Shown here one piece after another: positions 1 through 7,876 of a stretch of 64,000 nt of DNA. Position numbers and translations under genes: made by a program. The stretch lies in NCBI GenBank assembly GCA_964521625.1, contig CAZFSM010000006.1:62001-126000 (forward strand), in the 5' to 3' direction. A model generated the notes under the pieces. The model worked only from the letters and a program-made list of their open reading frames with translations, was not told the DNA's origin and made no database searches. Source of the stretch: UBA1444 sp964521625 (GTDB lineage: Bacteria; Bacillota; Negativicutes; UBA1444). The first letter of the stretch is position 1, and each line of letters begins with the position of its first letter.

Positions 1-356
1 TGACTTCGAAGACTTCTTCGACAGCGCGACGCGGCTTGCGGCTGTTCAATCTGGAGCAGTACTTCGAGCCGGTGATTGGTGTGGAGGAAGTCCACAAGCA
101 CAAACCGGACCCGGAGCCGGTGCTGGCTGCATTGCGTTTGTCTGGCTTATCGGCTGCCGACTGTCTGATGGTCGGCGACAGTCCGCACGATCTGATGAGC
201 GGGCAGGGTGCAGGGCTGAAAACGGCTGCCGTCCGCTGGACCCATGTGGCCTGGGCCGATGTCATGGCTGCCAAGCCAGACTTTGTCTTTGAATCCATGG
301 CCGATATTTTGCCGGTTGTGTTTAATGAAAACGAGAAGGACGGTGTGCTTGGTTGA
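1..356 (+). CDS. HAD-family phosphatase, PpaX-like, C-terminal part (truncated by window edge)
   Basis: The reading frame is already open at base 3, with no start in view, and ends at TGA 354-356, so only the C-terminal ~117 residues are present. Two haloacid-dehalogenase motifs are visible: the motif III lysine in HKHKPDPEP and the acidic motif IV in MVGDSPHDL, where the aspartates bind Mg2+. The stretch TSKTSSTARRGLRLFNLEQY resembles the substrate loop of PpaX/Gph phosphatases (pyrophosphatase PpaX, phosphoglycolate phosphatase). The nucleophile aspartate lies outside the window. The stop overlaps the TTG start of the MTA phosphorylase gene (TTGA), so it is probably the first visible gene of the nucleoside salvage operon. 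A role on a sugar-phosphate intermediate of that pathway is possible, but this is inference; the substrate is not readable from sequence. Confidence 0.85.
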   Translation, partial: TSKTSSTARRGLRLFNLEQYFEPVIGVEEVHKHKPDPEPVLAALRLSGLSAADCLMVGDSPHDLMSGQGAGLKTAAVRWTHVAWADVMAAKPDFVFESMADILPVVFNENEKDGVLG

Positions 357-1156
357 AACAGAGTCCATCGATTGCCGTCATCGGCGGTACCGGGGTTTAT
401 GACCCCAAAATGCTGGCCCGGATTGAAACTATTGAAGTCGATACTCCCTATGGGACGGTGACGTGTCAGACCGGTGAATACGCCGGTAAGACAGTTGCCT
501 TTATTCCACGGCATGGCAGTAAACATTCGATTCCGCCGCATTTGATCAATTATCGGGCCAATCTCTGGGCGCTGAAAAAAATCGGTGTGCGTAAAATTTT
601 GGCGACCACTGCTGTCGGTTCGCTCGACCGGCAGTATAAGCCGGGCGATTTTGTGTTTCCCGACCAGTTCCTTGATTTCACCAAAAGCCGGGAGTCGACT
701 TTTTACACCGGCGGCGAGCGTGGTGTCGTTCATGTCGATGTCACTGCGCCGTATTGTCCGGTGTTGAGCCGGCATATCGTCGCCAGTGCGTTTGAATTGA
801 AGCTGTCTGCGCACAATGGCGGCTGCTATGTCTGCACGGAAGGGCCCCGCTTCGAGACGGCCGCTGAAGTCAAAGCGTATCGGCAACTCGGCGGCGACGT
901 CGTCGGGATGACCGGCGTGCCGGAAGCAGTGCTGGCCCGTGAGGCGGAAATGTGTTATATCACCGTATCAATGGTGACAAATTTCGCCGCCGGAATTAGT
1001 AAAGAACTGCTGACGCATCGCGAAGTATTTGAAACGATGCAGCAAAACAGCGAAAACATCCGCAAACTGCTGGCCGAGGCGATCGAAGCGGTCGACCCGC
1101 TCTCGGACTGCGCCTGCCACCACGCATTGCAGGAGTTTGGCGGTTTTAAATTATGA
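353..1156 (+). CDS. mtnP: S-methyl-5'-thioadenosine phosphorylase (MTAP)
   Basis: This 267-residue protein fits the MTAP branch of the PNP/UDP phosphorylase family in length and motifs. Visible are the N-terminal phosphate loop GGTGVYDP (residues 11-18), PRHGSKHSIPPH (52-63), the substrate segment CTEGPRFETAAE (161-172) and MTGVPEAVLAREAEMCY (186-202). It cleaves 5'-methylthioadenosine with phosphate to adenine and 5-methylthioribose-1-phosphate; family members often also accept 5'-deoxyadenosine. The TTG start overlaps the upstream stop, and its stop overlaps the mtnA ATG (ATGA), implying translational coupling. With MtnA next door, the product feeds directly into isomerisation. A purine nucleoside phosphorylase of broader specificity is a less likely alternative. 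Confidence 0.95.
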   Translation: MKQSPSIAVIGGTGVYDPKMLARIETIEVDTPYGTVTCQTGEYAGKTVAFIPRHGSKHSIPPHLINYRANLWALKKIGVRKILATTAVGSLDRQYKPGDFVFPDQFLDFTKSRESTFYTGGERGVVHVDVTAPYCPVLSRHIVASAFELKLSAHNGGCYVCTEGPRFETAAEVKAYRQLGGDVVGMTGVPEAVLAREAEMCYITVSMVTNFAAGISKELLTHREVFETMQQNSENIRKLLAEAIEAVDPLSDCACHHALQEFGGFKL

Positions 1157-2226
1157 CCGGCAGTGAAACGCGGTTGCAATCGATGGTTTGGCAAAACGGG
1201 GCATTGGTGCTGCTGGATCAGACCAAGCTGCCTTTGCAGGAAGAGTATATTGAGTGCCGGGACTACCGGCGAGTGGCCGAAGCGATCCGCCGGCTGGAAG
1301 TGCGCGGCGCACCGGCTATCGGTGCGGCAGCTGCTTTTGGCCTGGTGCTGGGGGCTGCTGAAATTGTGCGTAATCAGGCGGATCTGGCGCTGGAGTTGCC
1401 GGCAGTTGCCGCGCAGCTGAAGGCAACCCGACCGACGGCGGTCAATTTGTTCTGGGCGATTGAACGGATGATGCAGGTGTACGCAAGCCATCAGCACGAA
1501 GCTTCTGTCGAGGGCATATTGGCTAAGCTGGAAGCCGCTGCGGTTGAGATTGCCGATAAGGACAAGTTGGTTAATGAAAGCATTGCCCAACATGGGGCGA
1601 CTTTGTTCAGCCGGCCGGTTTCGATCCTGACCCACTGCAACGCCGGCGCACTGGCAACTGTAGCGGTTGGCACCGCTCTTGGCGTGATCGAGCAGGCCTG
1701 GCGCGAAGGAAACGTTACGGAAGTATTTGCTGATGAAACCCGCCCCTTGCTGCAAGGCGCACGGTTGACGGCGGTCGAACTGTCGCGGGCCGGTATCCCG
1801 GTGACGCTGATTACCGACAACATGGCAGCCTGGGTGATGAAGACAGGCAAAGTGCAGGCAATCATCGTCGGTGCTGACCGGATTGCCAGTAATGGCGATG
1901 TAGCCAACAAAATCGGTACTTATGGCTTGTCGGTACTGGCTGCGGAACTTAACATTCCTTTTTATGTCGCTGCTCCGTTGTCCACTTTTGACTTTTCGCT
2001 GGCAAGCGGCGAAGGAATCCCGATAGAAGAGCGAAATCCCGAGGAAGTGTTCCAGTTTGCCGGTGTCCGTACAGCGCCTTATGGAATTAAGGCGTTTAAC
2101 CCAGCTTTTGACGTTACGCCAGCCGACAAGGTCACAGCGATTATCACCGAAGCCGGTGTTATCAGAGCCCCTTATAAGGAAGCGATCCAACAGTTAGCCC
2201 AAAAGATGAAGGAGGAAACAAAATGA
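1153..2226 (+). CDS. mtnA: S-methyl-5-thioribose-1-phosphate isomerase
   Basis: The 357-residue product belongs to the eIF2B-alpha/beta/delta-like aldose-ketose isomerase family. Diagnostic stretches are RGAPAIGAAAAFGL (51-64), the catalytic cysteine in ILTHCNAGALA (Cys162) and the catalytic aspartate in IVGADRIASNGDVANKIGT (Asp242). It converts methylthioribose-1-phosphate to methylthioribulose-1-phosphate. Start ATG overlaps the mtnP stop by four bases and its own stop overlaps ahcY by four bases; AAGGAGGAAA lies just before the ahcY start. No mtnC, mtnD or mtnW (the oxygen-dependent Yang cycle steps) follows; a class II aldolase does instead. This supports an anaerobic route for the ketose phosphate. 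Confidence 0.95.
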   Translation: MTGSETRLQSMVWQNGALVLLDQTKLPLQEEYIECRDYRRVAEAIRRLEVRGAPAIGAAAAFGLVLGAAEIVRNQADLALELPAVAAQLKATRPTAVNLFWAIERMMQVYASHQHEASVEGILAKLEAAAVEIADKDKLVNESIAQHGATLFSRPVSILTHCNAGALATVAVGTALGVIEQAWREGNVTEVFADETRPLLQGARLTAVELSRAGIPVTLITDNMAAWVMKTGKVQAIIVGADRIASNGDVANKIGTYGLSVLAAELNIPFYVAAPLSTFDFSLASGEGIPIEERNPEEVFQFAGVRTAPYGIKAFNPAFDVTPADKVTAIITEAGVIRAPYKEAIQQLAQKMKEETK

Positions 2227-3464
2227 AATCAATTATTCGCGACGCTAAGCTTGCACCACAGGGGCATGACAAAATAAACTGGGTCATTGAGCATATGCCT
2301 GTGTTGAACTCATTGAACCAGGAATTTTTAAAGACAAAACCGCTGGCTGGGATCAATATGGTCGTGTCAGTTCATTTGGAAGCCAAAACTGCCTATTTGT
2401 GCATGGTAATGAAAAATGCCGGCGCCAATGTGGTGGTAACAGGCAGCAATCCGCTGTCCACCCAGGATGATGTCGCGGCAGCGTTGGCGGAGCACGGTGT
2501 CGGCGTTTTTGCCTGGTACAACACGACACAGGAAGAATATGACCAGTTCCTGCATCATGCGCTGGACAGCAAACCGCATATTATCATTGATGACGGCGGC
2601 GATTTGGTTTCTTTGCTACATGGGGAACGCGCCGACCTGGCTGCCAATGTCATGGGCGGTTCTGAAGAAACGACCACCGGCGTGTTGCGGCTGCGGGCTC
2701 TGGCGGCGCAGAATCGCCTGAAATTCCCGATGATTTCGGTCAACGACGCCGATTGCAAACATTTGTTCGACAACCGTTATGGCACCGGCCAATCGGTATG
2801 GGATGGCATCATGCGGACCACCAACCTGTCCATCGCTGGCAAAACCGCTGTGGTTGCCGGCTATGGCTGGTGCGGCAAAGGCGTGGCGATGCGGGCCAGA
2901 GGCCTGGGAGCCCATGTGGTGGTCACCGAGATTAACCCGATTAAAGCGGCGGAAGCGGTGTTTGACGGATATCAGGTGCTGCCGATGTCCAAGGCCGCCG
3001 AAGGTGGCGATATCTTTGTCACGGTGACCGGCTGCAACGATGTGATTCGCCGCGAACATCTGGAAAAAATGAAACCGGGCGCAATTATGGCCAATGCTGG
3101 ACATTTTGACGTCGAAATCAACAAAGTCGACTTATTGGCCTTGTCGAAATCGACCCGGACCGTACGCAAAAACATTGAAGAGTTTGTCATGGCTGATGGC
3201 CGCAAGATCTATCTGCTGGCCGAAGGTCGTCTGGTCAATCTGGCGGCGGGCGACGGACATCCAACTGAAATCATGGACCTGTCGTTTGCGATGCAGGCTC
3301 TGGCGGCGCTGCACATATTGAACAATCATAAGAATATGACCAACGAGGTTCACAACCTGCCGTACGAACTGGACCTGCGAGTGGCTCATCTGAAACTGGC
3401 GGCGATGGGAATCGAGATTGACGCACTGACCAGTTGCCAGACCGACTATCTGCACCAGGCCTAA
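2223..3464 (+). CDS. ahcY: Adenosylhomocysteinase (SAH hydrolase)
   Basis: A 413-residue NAD-dependent S-adenosylhomocysteine hydrolase, splitting SAH into adenosine and homocysteine. The SEETTTG substrate motif (147-153), the NDADCKHLFDNRYGTG stretch (174-189) and the Rossmann motif VAGYGWCGKG (211-220) are clear. The protein ends in DYLHQA and lacks the C-terminal KxxYRY tail of many bacterial and eukaryotic enzymes, as in the shorter archaeal/Thermotoga type (recalled from family knowledge). It overlaps mtnA by ATGA and is followed after four bases by the aldolase gene. A SAH deaminase (mtaD) lies two genes downstream, so the operon encodes two ways to remove SAH. Confidence 0.95.
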   Translation: MKSIIRDAKLAPQGHDKINWVIEHMPVLNSLNQEFLKTKPLAGINMVVSVHLEAKTAYLCMVMKNAGANVVVTGSNPLSTQDDVAAALAEHGVGVFAWYNTTQEEYDQFLHHALDSKPHIIIDDGGDLVSLLHGERADLAANVMGGSEETTTGVLRLRALAAQNRLKFPMISVNDADCKHLFDNRYGTGQSVWDGIMRTTNLSIAGKTAVVAGYGWCGKGVAMRARGLGAHVVVTEINPIKAAEAVFDGYQVLPMSKAAEGGDIFVTVTGCNDVIRREHLEKMKPGAIMANAGHFDVEINKVDLLALSKSTRTVRKNIEEFVMADGRKIYLLAEGRLVNLAAGDGHPTEIMDLSFAMQALAALHILNNHKNMTNEVHNLPYELDLRVAHLKLAAMGIEIDALTSCQTDYLHQA

Positions 3465-3468
3465 GCCG

Positions 3469-4119
3469 ATGAATGGGCTGGCGGAAATGCGGCAGGCCGT
3501 CGTTGATACCGGCCGTCAAATGATCGGGCGCGGTCTGGTGGCCGGCACCTGGGGTAACATCAGTATACGCAACGTGTCCGGCGACCGGATTGCGATCACG
3601 CCATCCGGCAGACCCTATGACCAGTTGACTCTCGAGGATATTGTCGTGGTTGACCCGGCAGGACAGGTTCTGTCAGGGCAGCGCCCTTCCTCGGAACTGG
3701 CGCTGCATATGGCAATTTACCGTTCGCGAACAGATGTACGTGCAATTGTTCACACCCATAGTTTGTATGCAACGGCGTGCGCTGTTGCCGGCAAAGCGAT
3801 TCCGGCCAGCCTGGAAGAAATGGTCCAGGCCGTTGGCGGTCCGGTGCAAGTCGCGACGTATGCATTGCCGGGAACAGTTGAACTGGCGAATCATGCCGTA
3901 GCGGCGATGGCGGATCGTAGCGCGGTTCTGCTGGCCAATCACGGTGTAGTGGCCTGCGGCCCGTCGTTGGCCGAAGCACTGCTTGTCGCCGAATTGGTCG
4001 AGAAAGCTGCGCATATCCATGTCGTGGCCGAACAACTGGGCGGTGCGCGCGAACTGAGCGACGAAGATGTGGCGCTAATGCGGAGGTTTTATCTGGAACA
4101 CTATAGACCAGAAAAATAG
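3469..4119 (+). CDS. Class II aldolase, probable 5-(methylthio)ribulose-1-phosphate / 5-deoxyribulose-1-phosphate aldolase
   Basis: A 216-residue zinc-dependent class II aldolase/adducin-family protein, closely like L-fuculose-1-phosphate aldolase. Catalytic and metal residues are conserved with FucA spacing: Glu76 (PSSE), His95 and His97 (VHTHS), His158 (ANHG); GTWGNIS (27-33) and TPSGRPY (44-50) bind phosphate. The family also holds MtnB dehydratase and the Ald2 aldolase of the DHAP shunt, which splits methylthioribulose-1-phosphate into DHAP and (methylthio)acetaldehyde, or 5-deoxyribulose-1-phosphate into DHAP and acetaldehyde. Position directly behind mtnP-mtnA-ahcY, without mtnC/mtnD, favours the Ald2 role. 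MtnB or a plain sugar-phosphate aldolase cannot be excluded from sequence. ATG 3469 follows the ahcY stop by four bases. Confidence 0.85.
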   Translation: MNGLAEMRQAVVDTGRQMIGRGLVAGTWGNISIRNVSGDRIAITPSGRPYDQLTLEDIVVVDPAGQVLSGQRPSSELALHMAIYRSRTDVRAIVHTHSLYATACAVAGKAIPASLEEMVQAVGGPVQVATYALPGTVELANHAVAAMADRSAVLLANHGVVACGPSLAEALLVAELVEKAAHIHVVAEQLGGARELSDEDVALMRRFYLEHYRPEK

Positions 4120-4132
4120 GAGGAGGATGAGC

Positions 4133-5416
4133 ATGAACAAGCTACTGCTTGAATCCGGCAAATACTTGAATCCGGCCGGCGAAGTCGTTAGCGGCGATAT
4201 CGGCATTGAAAACGGCAAGATCCTGTTTTGCGGGGCACGACCGGCCGGCTGGCAGGCGAATGAGGTCATTGACTGCCGCAACAGTTTTACCGCGCCGGGC
4301 TTTATCAACGCACATACGCATGCGGCAATGACCCTATTCCGCAGCTATGCCGACGACATGGCGCTTTTGGACTGGCTGCAACAGAAAATCTGGCCGGCCG
4401 AAGCAAATCTAACGGCGGAAGATGTTTACTGGGGATCTCAGTTGGCGATTGCCGAAATGTTGGCATCTGGGACCACAGCGTTCGCCGATATGTATTTCTT
4501 TATGGATCAGGTTGCCAAAGCCTGTTTGGAAACCGGCATGCGTGCTTCCTTGTCGCGCGGTTTGATTGAAGCCGACGGTCCGCAACAGGATAAGCGATTT
4601 GAAGAAAGCGAACAATTGTTCGTAGATTATCACGGGGAGGCTGACGGCAGGATTACTGTCATGCTTGGCCCGCACGCTCCCTATACCTGCCCGCCTGAGT
4701 GCATGAAAAAAGTTGTCGTCATGGCCCATCGGCTGGGGGCGGAAATTCATGTGCATTTAGCCGAAACTCAGTGGGAAGTCGACCAGAGTATGAAAAAATA
4801 CGGCAAGTCACCGGTGGCTGTGCTGAATGAGCTCGGTGTGTTTGAACGTGGGACCCTGGCAGCACATTGCGTCTGGGTTTCGCCGGAGGATATCGAAATT
4901 CTGGCAGAGAAAAAAGTCCGCGTTGTGCATAACCCGGCAAGCAACATGAAACTGGCCAGCGGGGCGGCGCCGGTCGCGGCGATGCTTGCCGCCGGGGTCA
5001 CTGTCGCGCTCGGCACAGACGGGGCGACCAGCAACAATAATCTGGACATGCTGGAAGAAGTCCGTCTGGCATCCTTCCTGCAGAAATTGAACCGCATGGA
5101 CCCGACAGTATTGCCGACCCGCCAGGTTTTGGCTTTGGCAAGCCAGGGCGGTGCGGCTGCATTGGGTCAGGCTGGTTCGCTGGGCAAAATCGAGCCAGGC
5201 TATAAAGCGGATTTGGCGATTTTCGATACAACCGCGCCACACTGGTGGCCGCAACATGATATGGCATCGATGTTGGCCTACTCGGCCAATGCGGCTGATG
5301 TCAGCCATACTTTGGTCGATGGCCGGGTACTTTATCGTAAAGGCGAGTTCACCACGCTCGACATCGAGAAGGTGAAGGCGGAGGCAGGCGCCCGTGGCCT
5401 GCGTCTGGTCAAGTAG
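4133..5416 (+). CDS. mtaD: 5-methylthioadenosine / S-adenosylhomocysteine deaminase
   Basis: An amidohydrolase of about 427 residues that deaminates MTA, SAH and related adenosines to inosine derivatives. Metal ligands are visible in NAHTHAAM (HxH near residue 61), HVHLAET, AAHCVW and the aspartate of LGTDGATSNNN. Two in-frame ATGs exist, at 4127 and 4133; AGGAGGAGG at 4118-4126 touches the first but gives six to nine bases of spacing to the second, so 4133 is chosen. The gene sits in the MTA/SAH operon beside both MTA phosphorylase and SAH hydrolase, so the cell can split or first deaminate each substrate. An alternative specificity, such as 5'-deoxyadenosine deamination after radical-SAM reactions, is plausible. 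Confidence 0.92.
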   Translation: MNKLLLESGKYLNPAGEVVSGDIGIENGKILFCGARPAGWQANEVIDCRNSFTAPGFINAHTHAAMTLFRSYADDMALLDWLQQKIWPAEANLTAEDVYWGSQLAIAEMLASGTTAFADMYFFMDQVAKACLETGMRASLSRGLIEADGPQQDKRFEESEQLFVDYHGEADGRITVMLGPHAPYTCPPECMKKVVVMAHRLGAEIHVHLAETQWEVDQSMKKYGKSPVAVLNELGVFERGTLAAHCVWVSPEDIEILAEKKVRVVHNPASNMKLASGAAPVAAMLAAGVTVALGTDGATSNNNLDMLEEVRLASFLQKLNRMDPTVLPTRQVLALASQGGAAALGQAGSLGKIEPGYKADLAIFDTTAPHWWPQHDMASMLAYSANAADVSHTLVDGRVLYRKGEFTTLDIEKVKAEAGARGLRLVK

Positions 5417-5442
5417 AGTTCACAGCAAAAGGAGGAATTTGC

Positions 5443-6270
5443 TTGTATAAAATCATCAAGGCGGAAGAGTTGTCTGCCGGCGTCCAATCATTTATCGTGG
5501 AAGCGCCGCTGGTAGCTCGCAAATGTCAGGCCGGTCAGTTCATCATCCTGCGGATTGATGAAGCCGGCGAACGGATTCCCTTGACCATTGCCGATTATGA
5601 TCGGGAACAGGGCACGATCCAGCTGATTTTTCAGGAAGTCGGCGACACAACAAAACAAATGGGCAAGTTGAAAACCGGAGATTTTCTGTTGGATGTGGCA
5701 GGACCATTGGGGAAAGCGACCGAAGTCGAAAATTTCGGCACGGTGGTTTGTATTGGCGGCGGCATCGGTGTAGCGCCGGTCTATCCCATCGCCCGCGCAT
5801 ATAAAAATGCCGGCAATCGCGTGATATCAATCATTGGCGCCCGTAATGCGGATCTGTTGATTATGGAAAAAGAAATGCGTTCGGTTAGCGATGAACTGTT
5901 CATTACTACCGACGATGGCTCTGCGGGTCGCAAGGGCCTGGTCGTCGATCCCCTGAAAGATATGATTGCAGCTGGCGATAAAATCGCCCGGGTCATGGCC
6001 ATCGGACCGATGGTGATGATGCGCGGCGTGGCGGAAGTGACCCGGCCGCATGACATTCATACATTGGTCAGCCTGAACCCGATCATGGTTGATGGCACCG
6101 GGATGTGCGGCGGCTGTCGTTGCAGTGTTGGCGGTGAAACCAAGTTTGCCTGCGTGGACGGTCCCGAGTTTGACGGGCATCTGGTCGATTTCAACGGCTT
6201 GATGTCACGGGCCCGCATGTATCATAAGCAGGAGCGTCAATGCAAGGGGGACGGATCATGTCACAAGTAA
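5443..6270 (+). CDS. nfnA: NADH-dependent ferredoxin:NADP+ oxidoreductase, alpha subunit (NfnA / SudB-like)
   Basis: A 275-residue ferredoxin-NADP reductase-like flavoprotein: FAD-binding beta-barrel (~1-95), NAD-binding domain with IGGGIGVAPVYPIARA (~105-120), and a C-terminal [2Fe-2S] cluster region with MCGGCRCSVGGETKFACVDG. It is the small subunit of the NfnAB transhydrogenase, which bifurcates electrons between NAD(H), NADP(H) and ferredoxin; homologues are also annotated as sulfide dehydrogenase subunit. The start is TTG 5443 behind AAGGAGG with good spacing. It lies 26 bases after mtaD and overlaps nfnB, the usual Nfn gene order. Its location behind a methylthioadenosine/SAH salvage set is unusual and may only reflect read-through transcription. 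Confidence 0.9.
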   Translation: MYKIIKAEELSAGVQSFIVEAPLVARKCQAGQFIILRIDEAGERIPLTIADYDREQGTIQLIFQEVGDTTKQMGKLKTGDFLLDVAGPLGKATEVENFGTVVCIGGGIGVAPVYPIARAYKNAGNRVISIIGARNADLLIMEKEMRSVSDELFITTDDGSAGRKGLVVDPLKDMIAAGDKIARVMAIGPMVMMRGVAEVTRPHDIHTLVSLNPIMVDGTGMCGGCRCSVGGETKFACVDGPEFDGHLVDFNGLMSRARMYHKQERQCKGDGSCHK

Positions 6271-7652
6271 AACATAAAATGCCGGAGCAAGACGCACAGG
6301 TCCGGCGGCATAATTTTAATGAAGTCGCTTTGGGATATGATGCCGAGACGGCGCGGGCCGAAGCGGTGCGCTGCCTGCAATGCAAGCACGCTCCCTGCCG
6401 CAAAGGCTGTCCGGTCGAAATTGATATTCCCGCTTTTATTCAACAAGTAAAAGATGGCGATTTTGTCGCCGCCAATACAACGATTCGTGAGTGTAACAAT
6501 TTGCCGGCGGTTTGCGGTCGGGTTTGCCCGCAGGAAGATCAATGCGAAAAACTCTGTATTCGCGGTATCAAAGGCGAACCAGTCGCCATTGGCCGCCTGG
6601 AAAGGTTTGTCGCTGACTTTTCGTTAGGCGGCTCCTGTCCGTTGCCGCCGCCGCCGCCCGAAATGAAGATTGGCAAAGTGGCTGTCATCGGCGGTGGTCC
6701 TGCCAGCTTGACGGTGGCCGGCGATCTGGCCCGCATGGGGTATCAGATTACACTGTTCGAAGCGCTGCATACGGCTGGCGGCGTCCTGATGTACGGAATC
6801 CCCGAGTTTCGCCTGCCCAAGGATATCGTGAAATGCGAAATCGAAACTCTCAAGTATCTGGGTGTGGAAGTGGTCGTCAATGCAGTGATCGGTAAAACGT
6901 TCACGGTTGACGAATTAATGCAGGAAGAAGGCTACGATGCCGTGTTCATCGGCACCGGCGCCGGGTTACCGCATTTTATGAAGATGCCGGGCGAAAACCT
7001 CAACGGCGTGTACTCGGCCAATGAATTCCTGACCCGTGTCAACCTGATGAAAGCATATAAATTCCCCGAAACTGCTACACCGGTTCAAATCGGCCGCAAT
7101 GTCGCAGTAGTTGGCGGCGGCAATGTGGCGATGGACTCGGCGCGTACCGCCTTGCGGCTGGGCGCGGAAAACGTGTATATCGTCTATCGCCGTTCGCGGG
7201 ACGAAATGCCGGCCCGGGCCGAAGAAGTCGAACACGCGCACGAAGAAGGCGTGATTTTCCAGTTGCTGACCAACCCGGTTCAGGTGGTCGGCGATGAAAA
7301 CGGCTGGGTCAAAGGATTGGAATGCGTCCAGATGGAACTCGGCGAACCGGATGCGTCCGGCCGTCGTCGTCCGATAGAAAAAGCGAACTCGAATTTCGTA
7401 CTGGATGTCGAGACCGTGGTCATTGCCATCGGACAGGGGCCGAATCCGTTGATTCAGGATACTACGCCCGGAATGGACACGAACAAATACGGCAACATCG
7501 TGGCCGATGATGATGGAAAAACCACCAAAGAAGGCGTGTTTGCCGGTGGTGATATCGTTACCGGCGCGGCTACGGTTATTTTGGCGATGGGGGCCGGCAA
7601 AAAGGCGGCGGCCTCGATCCATGCCCACGTGCAGCAAAAGAAACAAGGCTAG
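6258..7652 (+). CDS. nfnB: NADH-dependent ferredoxin:NADP+ oxidoreductase, beta subunit (NfnB), glutamate synthase small-subunit-like
   Basis: The product (464 residues from ATG 6258) has an N-terminal cysteine-rich domain for two [4Fe-4S] clusters (CLQCKHAPCRKGCP, then CGRVCPQEDQCEKLC), a polyproline linker LPPPPPPE, a FAD Rossmann motif VAVIGGGPASL and an NADPH motif AVVGGGNVAMDSA. This is the large Nfn subunit; together with NfnA it makes the bifurcating transhydrogenase in the cytosol. An ATG at 6240 is in frame, but AAGGGGGA at 6244-6251 gives six-base spacing to 6258, which also leaves a short 13-base overlap with nfnA. It is the last gene of the operon, with a strong terminator 26 bases after its stop. 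GltD of glutamate synthase is an unlikely alternative since no gltB is near. Confidence 0.92.
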   Translation: MSQVKHKMPEQDAQVRRHNFNEVALGYDAETARAEAVRCLQCKHAPCRKGCPVEIDIPAFIQQVKDGDFVAANTTIRECNNLPAVCGRVCPQEDQCEKLCIRGIKGEPVAIGRLERFVADFSLGGSCPLPPPPPEMKIGKVAVIGGGPASLTVAGDLARMGYQITLFEALHTAGGVLMYGIPEFRLPKDIVKCEIETLKYLGVEVVVNAVIGKTFTVDELMQEEGYDAVFIGTGAGLPHFMKMPGENLNGVYSANEFLTRVNLMKAYKFPETATPVQIGRNVAVVGGGNVAMDSARTALRLGAENVYIVYRRSRDEMPARAEEVEHAHEEGVIFQLLTNPVQVVGDENGWVKGLECVQMELGEPDASGRRRPIEKANSNFVLDVETVVIAIGQGPNPLIQDTTPGMDTNKYGNIVADDDGKTTKEGVFAGGDIVTGAATVILAMGAGKKAAASIHAHVQQKKQG

Positions 7653-7677
7653 GGATTATTCAGTGTTTCCCTGAAAG

Positions 7678-7735
7678 AACAAGGCAACCCTGTCAGATAT
7701 GATATTTATATCTGACAGGGTTGCCTTGTTTTATT
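7678..7735 (+). terminator. Rho-independent terminator of the MTA/SAH-nfn operon
   Basis: A perfect 23-bp inverted repeat (arms 7678-7700 and 7708-7730) with a seven-base loop is followed by TTATT. It begins 26 bases after the nfnB stop. The perfect, very long stem is unusual for a simple terminator but its position is exactly at the operon end. Confidence 0.9.
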
Positions 7736-7876
7736 GTCGGTTTTGTTGGTTCTGGCGAGAACTTTTGCCGAATAATCTTGAAAAAGCCTGCAATTTGACA
7801 AGGAGTTTTTCGAGCCATCGCGAATCTATTAAGTAAATATCCATTTAAGGTGGACATAGAATAGGGGAGAATGCGA

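Noticed and set aside
955..2190. 411-codon open frame on the minus strand across mtnP/mtnA
   Set aside because: It lies opposite mtnA and the end of mtnP, has low-complexity composition rich in Arg, His, Gln and Cys, and no domain; it is a GC-driven shadow frame.
6640..6660. GCC/CCG triplet repeat in nfnB
   Set aside because: It encodes the short polyproline linker of the protein and is in frame; it is not a separate repeat element.
7795..7825. TTGACA at 7795-7800 as -35 of the aminotransferase gene
   Set aside because: No acceptable -10 lies 16-19 bases downstream (the region reads ATCGCGAATC).
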